From Cheilinus undulatus (lineage: Eukaryota; Chordata; Actinopteri; Labriformes; Labridae): a stretch of 64,000 nt of DNA. Where the stretch lies: positions 25,378,769 through 25,442,768 of the forward strand of contig NC_054872.1 of the NCBI RefSeq assembly GCF_018320785.1. Direction: 5' to 3'. The translations under genes and the position numbers were made by a program. Below the pieces are notes generated by a model. The model was not told the DNA's origin, did not search any database, and was given only the letters and a program-made list of their open reading frames with translations. Below are positions 58,501 to 64,000 of this stretch, piece by piece (positions within the stretch are counted from its first letter, which is position 1; every line of letters starts with the position of its first letter).

Positions 58501-58722
58501 TCCTTCGTAATTTTACAGTTTAACGTATAAACTTAGCCTCTCGTGAATGTTTAGGGAAATGCTTCCGTTTCTGAGAATAGCCTGAGCTATATTCCGCCTG
58601 CGACAGTTGAAATCGGGGCAGCTAGTGTTAGCCAACGGAACCCAGAAACTGTAACTCAAACCTGAGTCTGTTTTTTGGACTGAGTGATCACTTACCTGGT
58701 CTCGAATTTTGAGAACCACCAT
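40267..58722 (-). CDS. ankrd28: ANKRD28, PP6 regulatory ankyrin-repeat subunit A (complete, 28 exons, 1052 aa)
   Basis: A cytosolic scaffold that binds protein phosphatase 6 with a SAPS subunit. Exons 5' to 3': 58696-58722, 54243-54326, 53653-53731, 53087-53157, 52774-52974, 51007-51094, 50765-50907, 50416-50628, 50047-50125, 49825-49939, 49575-49657, 49364-49427, 49219-49287, 48990-49130, 48736-48847, 48624-48650, 46851-46925, 46558-46759, 44726-44813, 44522-44639, 44010-44229, 43626-43713, 43453-43536, 43199-43344, 42994-43076, 42764-42846, 42551-42642, 40267-40550. Total 3159 bp in one frame; human is 1053 aa. The protein is about 26-28 ankyrin repeats (TPLHxAA cores) from MVVLKIRDQ to near the end, then a Ser/Pro-rich tail ending [10 protein letters not shown]. 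All splice sites are canonical. Confidence 0.97.
40810..40995 (-). mobile_element. tRNA-derived SINE in ANKRD28 intron 27
   Basis: On the minus strand a tRNA-like head (ctcagctggtatagcaggcg) is followed by a body ending in the ccaataaaagc-type tail. Diverged, non-coding. Confidence 0.6.
41560..42120 (+). repeat. Interspersed repeat, copy 2 of 3 (ANKRD28 intron 27)
   Basis: Best-preserved copy: cacatggatttgtttcacac at the left, gggccaatcagagcaacgaa and gaagaaatgttgtcaag inside, and gcaagatggattcgccagtg near the right, followed by atccatctgctttgcaagg. The ggat/atcc ends suggest terminal inverted repeats. Class unknown. Confidence 0.65.
45613..45985. mobile_element. MITE-like element in ANKRD28 intron 18
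   Basis: The left part cctgctatccactgtgcgat and an approximate mirror near 45960-45985 (tatagtatgggccagcctt) bound AT-rich non-coding DNA. This resembles a common teleost element. Ends are imperfect. Confidence 0.4.
48480..48545. mobile_element. MITE end fragment with ATCGATTAATCGAT palindrome
   Basis: The sequence ggggtgggtaaaaatatcga continues into a perfect 14-base palindrome at 48493-48506 and gatgcatcgcaatggtgc, characteristic of one end of a widespread fish MITE. The other end is missing. Confidence 0.5.
48624..48650 (-). CDS. ankrd28: ANKRD28 27-nt microexon
   Basis: Encodes IASETPLDV, phase 0-0, between two larger exons, with a GTGAGT donor and CTGACAG acceptor. The residues are present in the human protein. 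Skipping would keep the frame. Confidence 0.85.
51246..51395. mobile_element. Solo end of a Tc1-like element
   Basis: Begins cagtacctataaaaagtgtt followed by cacctccctgatgttttacc, like the terminal repeat region of a Tc1 subfamily; no transposase or opposite end nearby. The next 200 bases (51400-51600) look like another unclassified fish repeat (ggacttccggtgttcctaca). Confidence 0.45.
54360..58695. other. ANKRD28 intron 1 (4.4 kb)
   Basis: Largest intron of the gene. No coding exon or clear transposon recognised; scattered short open frames only. Confidence 0.7.
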
Positions 58723-59010
58723 ATTTCTGGGATTTTAATTGTTCTCATGCAGATTCATACAGAGATAATTCTTTCCTTCCGAATAGCAGTGTTTGATCTT
58801 GGTAGCTCTCCCGCTGGTCTGCCGGAGGCCTAGCGTGACGCTAGCTTAGCTTACTTGCTAGCTTCCTAACCTGATGGCATGGAAGCAGAGGAGTAGCGGA
58901 AACTCCATAACATTGGCGCCACCATACTTCCCCACCCACGAAGCTGCAATGTAATTGGTCAGACGTACTCAGTACCGAAGTAAGGGTGTTAGTGATTGGT
59001 TGTTATTAAC
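58723..59010 (-). promoter_or_regulatory. ankrd28: ANKRD28 promoter with two CCAAT boxes
   Basis: Upstream of the start codon, CCAAT occurs on the gene strand at about 58954-58958 and 58994-58998, with a CRE-half-like gacgta at 58962. The region is less AT-rich than the surroundings, with several CGs. Motif and position evidence only. Confidence 0.5.
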
Positions 59011-62000
59011 TGTTATCGGTTAAAGGCGCACTGTGTTGAATATTACATTGCTGTCTAAGCTCACGTTGTAATAAATCCTGATATACCATAATAAACGATC
59101 CCATCGAGCGTTTATGAATTCAAGCTATAATGCAACCGTACTGTGGTCAATCGAGCCGGGCTGTGTTTGAGTATCAGCTGCCTATTTCTCTATTTAAGCA
59201 CCGTGACTCATCTTGAAGTTGCACAAAAAGCGTCAAGCGCGTTGCCCTGGACCGCTGAACGGCTCGGCTATAGCCAAGGGGTGATTTATGAAGATTTATT
59301 CTCTTGATAGTGTTAGTTTTGACATACAGTTAGATATTATAACCGTGCAGTGGAAATACAACATTCATGATACGTAAAGTTATATCTCCCCCGGACCAAT
59401 CTGTGACACCTGTCAGACCCCATGCCCTTATTTTAACTATTAAGAAAAACATCGTTGAAGGCATGACACTGTATAACCTTAAATAACCTCTGTGGTGCCC
59501 GGTGTCTGCCTTTGAACGCATTAAACGCTATAAACAGCATGCTATACATAGTCTGTCAGTATCTCATACTGTCAGCCTATTCACAAAGGCCACACGCACA
59601 AGCCTACCATATTCCACCAGTCACCTCTAATCTAGTTTAGGGTTTATTTATGTATGTACGCATTTATCTATTCTTTTTCCAGCAGTTCTAAATGCCTTAA
59701 AAGTTAACAATGAGGTTCTTTCAATTTCACACAAAATAAAAATTGGATTTTGCTGCACAAGATGTTCAAGTAAAGTATTTGACATCACATCAACAACTCA
59801 AACAATCTACAAGTGCTTTATATCAATGCACTCTGAAAAGAACCTATGATATAATGAAAATGATTTATTTTTAAATAAGAAACATGAATAGCTTAAATAT
59901 CAATTATACTAGTGATATTAAACGAATGAGACCAAATTTACAGGTTAGTGTTCGCTATTTGGTATCCTGACCTAACACCGAATATTGATGGAATATCGCC
60001 CTCTAGTGACGTACCCTTAAATTACAAGTAGGCTTTAAAGAAGCTAGTGTACATCAAAATTTAATGTATGTATTTAATTCTAATTCGTAACTGAGATCCA
60101 AAAGGCCATATCTTTACTTTTACTCGATAATAATATTTATATTTATATTGACATTGTAAATATGAAAGCATTTCTGACATGAGATGGTAAATTTTGCTCT
60201 TGCTTAAAACAATTCAGAGCAGTAAGGCAGTATTTAGTTTGATTTTCAGGAATCTTTGATCTTGAACTCAGTGCTATCATTTCAAGAAAATGGTTCTGAA
60301 TGGATTAATCAGGGGTAAAAGGGGTATTTTTTTTTCTTCATAGTTGGAAGCACTTAAAGAATAATAGCTATAACAGCTGATGATGTGGAACAGTAATTTC
60401 CTCTGTATGTTGAAAACACAACATAAAACACTGGTGGGGATAGCATCATGGAAGAGTGCCAAAAGGTTTCAACAAGAAAACTATGTGTCTGCCTGTTTTT
60501 GGTGCACCCAGTGACTCAGTGATTATGTCACAGACGCATTCAGTACATTGAGCTTCATTGTTCACAGAGAAGCAGTTCAGTGCTAGATGTGCTGCATTAA
60601 TCATTCGTAGACGGATATGTATCATCTACTGTCAAGTCAGATCACACCATGAGAAGTTATCTAATATCTACAACACAGGCATTATAGAAGAAAATATCAT
60701 TAAAGAAATGAAACACAATGTTAATGTAAATGAAGAAACAAGAAGCAGTTTGGTTATGTGGGTGAGGGATGTGGCTGGGGTCTTGTGAAAGAATGTGGGT
60801 TATGCTTATCAGGCAACTTTCCAGAGTTGTCTCACATTTCAAGGCGCTGGATAGAAAGAGAAGGGTGAGGGAAAAGGTTGGGGCTTCCGTGTTGATGATT
60901 TTAGGTGCAGGTTGGGCACCTTTGCTGGGGGGTAATCCGACTGGATATGTCTCTAAGCCCCCCAAAGGCCACAGTAAACTCAGTGGGAATGCTTTGAGTT
61001 CCCACATACTAATTTAAGAATAGAAGAGAAGAAACATTGGCCAAAGGAGTAAATATATGAATGGAGAAAACAGATGCATACCTCCAGCCCTCTTTAGGAG
61101 TGCTCCCTGACCCTGTGTTTACACCCTCCTTGTTTACAAGACCCTTTGGTGTGTGGGGGAAAGGAAAAGAGGGGAAGATATAAATGTAGTAGTCTTCTGG
61201 ACATCCTGTGCTTTCACTGGAACTTTTATCAAGCTTTGTATGTTTTTCTTTCTTTTTATATATATAGTTTAATAATCATTTACTATTATTTAGCTAAAAA
61301 ATATTTTAGTTCTTTAATAGACAAACATGTCTCACCAAAAAACATTAAAATGTCACAGAAATTAAATTAACAAAAAATATCACAGATGTCAAATTATTCA
61401 GGCATTTTTAAGCTTTACATTTAGAAGTCACAGTCTTTAATGCACTGTAAGAATGAGATTAGCACTTTTTAAAAAAAAAATCAAAACTACCTAATACTGC
61501 TGCAAAGACTTTAATTAAGAAATTATTATAGCTGCTTATGTTTGTAAAGCTTGAAGTGCTGCAGGATCTACCTCTTCAGTTACTGTAGCAAAATTAAAGA
61601 CATCTTAAAAGCATAAATAAGACATTAAAACGCTTCCAAGTGTTATTAGTGCTTTGTGCCAGCGTGCAATGTCACCCAGTGATAAATAGTCATAAAACCA
61701 TCTGGCTGTTAATGTCTATACATATTTTTGAAAACTGTTAAACTCGTAACATTCTTAATCAGCTCTTGCTGAGAAATACCACGGTCCTTAGTGTCCTGTC
61801 CGGTGATGAGGCAGCCACTGTGATATGCATGCAGGATCACCCTTCAGGCTCTCTGATGTCAGGCTGTGCTCCTGTCTGTCCAGCCGTCAGGATGAAGGAT
61901 AGCAAACAGCTGGACAGTTGGAGTCCTGGGATGAAAGTGGTGTCACTGAGTGGGTCATTCCCAGCTGCTACAGGACAGATGTGAGATTTGAGGAAAGAGA

Positions 62001-63519
62001 GAGAATTTCAGCGGGCCAGTTCCCACCACTGATACTGAGGTGTTGATGTAGAGCCAGCGATGACTTATGTAATTATTTTAAAGGTCCATCTTGAATGAGT
62101 TCTGAAATAAATCAAAAATAATTCATGGTGAATGAGGCCAAATAGAATGATGATGTATATAAATTCTAACACATTGTGGCACTCGTTGAACAGTGATGCA
62201 AGAAATCAGCGACCAGGTTACTATTGAAAGACGTGCACATTGTTCTTCTGAAAAAGAGGTGGACATTTATCCTCTTTCCCAAGCAGTCAGCTAAGAGGAG
62301 GTAGTGAAAAATGCTTTGAAGTGACAAATAAAAATGTGAGACTGTGGACAGCTGTAGATTTATGACGATGACAAATCTGCATATAATCTGTGCTAATCAC
62401 ACAAGCCTTGCTCCTGGTTGAGATAAAAGCTTCTTCTCTTCTACCTAAATTCCTACTGCTAAGTATTGTAGTGAGAAGTGCCCAAATGGTTGGTTCACAG
62501 CTTAATTTTCCCTCTTAGGTCTAAGGTCAGAGACTTAGAGCAATCACATGCAGTTTTACTTTATCATTTATCTATTTGCATGTATAACTGACTGCTAAGG
62601 CCTGAAAATCTAAGCAATTCTTATCAGCAAATCACAGAATATTTATGCTGTTCAGGAGAAGCTGATGTGCCTGAACCAAGCTCCACCTCTGTGAATGTTC
62701 CAGCTAAGAATAAGCATATGTATGATCACTAGATGGTGCTGTTTGCATTTTAAATATCTTTGCGCACTTGTAGAGCTACAGGTACTATTTTTAGGAGGTG
62801 AAGAACTGCAAACTGGAGTCTGTGGATGCAGCTGTTGTTGCACAGACATTTTGGAATTTAATGTTATGCAATAACAAGCAAATAATAACCTCTTTACAAG
62901 CATAAAGCTATTTTTGTATCCAATACTTCCATTATCAAATCCTTGAACTGTATTAATCATGTAACTATGTTGGGGAACTTTAAATTACAGCAGTTTGAAA
63001 TAGGCCAAAAAAGAAGTCAAGCACTGTAGCGCAATAAGGGATGAATATGTACACTAAGGCCATTTTATCATCTATTGTTTATGGGGCTTAACCCTGAAAT
63101 TGAATACATAAGTGAAAATAACACTGCTGTGCCATCCTCTTCCCTTTGGGCACCTGCATCCTGGTACCAAAGCCTGGATAAAACTTTGAGGTTTTGTAAA
63201 GATTTCTGAAAAGTAAGTGCAGCCACCAAATCTGACTGTTTTTTGTTGCAAAGAATGGATGACTGTATTGATCAGGTAGGCTCTGTGCTTCCCAGGTACC
63301 ATGGTTGCTGAGAATAAGTGGAATGCACACAAATTCTACAAGGGGGTGGGGAGATTTGGGTGGGGATTCCAAGAATGAAGGTCGTATTCATTTTGTTGTT
63401 TTCATAAAATCAGTTTTTGCATATATTTTTTAGAGTTAGATTCAATTCATGTTGTTTTAGGTTAAATTTCTGTTGTTTAAATTTGAGAGTAATTTGGGTT
63501 ATTTTGGTGGCTAAGTGCC
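59011..63519. other. Intergenic DNA upstream of ANKRD28
   Basis: No supportable exon of any known family. Open frames here lack domains, repeats or splice support. It may hold distal regulatory sequence, which cannot be judged from one genome. Confidence 0.6.
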
Positions 63520-64000
63520 GGTGTCCTAACCTGACACGCCAGATGGATGTGTTTCATACATCCAGCTGGTAAACCTTCCATAGACGGCATTTGGGAAAGG
63601 GCAGAGCCTTTGAAAAAAAATCGTTGGGTGATTGGATGAACGTCCTGTCTGTCACGTCTTTATGGGCCAATCAGAGCAACAAAACATGGGACGTTGTAGC
63701 CCCAAACCGAGGTATGCCTCTGCCGAGGAGGAAAAGCATAACGCGAACCATGGCGACTGTAGACATGTCAGTACAGTCTACAGTACTTTTGTTGTTTTTG
63801 AAAAGAAAACAACTCAGTGTTGTTCTTTGTTCTTCTTTTAATGAAGAAATGTTGTCAAGTTCTGATAAAACTTACGCTTTAGAGGCATCCAGGCTAATGT
63901 CTTCCTCCATAATTGTGCCTCTTGTTGCTGCTTGTTTACGTCACAACTCTGCTGCACCTGAAAGTACTGCCTCTCGTCACTGATTCGTCCTGTCACTTTC
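63520..64000 (+). repeat. Interspersed repeat, copy 3 of 3 (runs off the right edge)
   Basis: Matches 41560-42120 closely from gccagatggatgtgtttcat through gggccaatcagagcaacaaa and gaagaaatgttgtcaag to ctgcctctcgtcactgattc, then leaves the window before its right end. Confidence 0.7.

Noticed and set aside
60657-61007. 116-aa minus-strand frame upstream of ANKRD28
   Set aside because: No recognisable family, no exon partners, and position does not fit BTD or another expected neighbour.
1-64000. CRISPR array, operon or other prokaryotic system
   Set aside because: The window is intron-rich vertebrate DNA; no direct-repeat/spacer array or compact gene cluster is present.

Overview
The window is vertebrate nuclear DNA and almost certainly teleost fish. 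Genes are split into many small exons with GT-AG introns. Non-coding sequence is full of fish-type repeats (Tc1-like transposons, hAT-type MITEs, tRNA-derived SINEs). Three multi-exon proteins can be read out end to end or nearly so, and their order matches the human 3p25 neighbourhood COLQ - HACL1 - ANKRD28, so synteny and protein sequence support each other. I rebuilt exons by reading the minus strand and requiring consistent splice sites, phase and protein family; no alignment software was used.

Layout, left to right. (1) 4-5906, minus: 5' two-thirds of COLQ, the collagen tail of acetylcholinesterase, 12 exons, running off the left edge. Its introns hold a Tc1 remnant, an ATT microsatellite and a hAT-type MITE with 8-bp target duplications. 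(2) 7930-15326, minus: complete HACL1, 17 exons, 568 aa, a peroxisomal thiamine-diphosphate lyase. It has two non-canonical GC-AG introns and a near-complete Tc1 element in another intron. (3) 15.5-17.0 kb: ETS/CCAAT promoter of HACL1, then Tc1-type transposase debris. (4) 17030-17708, plus: broken two-exon Siglec-type V + C2 pseudogene. (5) 19419-31366, minus: intact 10-exon Siglec/MAG-like receptor, 585 aa, with five Ig domains, a membrane span and a five-tyrosine tail. Two of its Ig exons arose by recent tandem duplication with their introns. (6) 31.4-39 kb: repeat-rich intergenic DNA dominated by a 1.6-kb inverted duplication around a 2-kb spacer. (7) 40267-58722, minus: complete ANKRD28, 28 coding exons, 1052 aa, an ankyrin-repeat subunit of protein phosphatase 6. 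(8) 58.7-64 kb: ANKRD28 promoter with two CCAAT boxes, then intergenic DNA ending in a third copy of a local repeat family.

The genes do not form a functional pathway; they are a conserved syntenic block (neuromuscular synapse anchor, peroxisomal alpha-oxidation, phosphatase scaffold) into which a Siglec-type immune/glial receptor and its pseudogene are inserted. In human, biotinidase (BTD) lies between HACL1 and ANKRD28; I see no BTD exons here. I found no novel multi-gene system. The most unusual items are the two GC-AG introns in HACL1, the Siglec pair with its duplicated exons and non-ITIM tail, a perfect 21-bp hairpin in the pseudogene exon, and the large inverted duplication.
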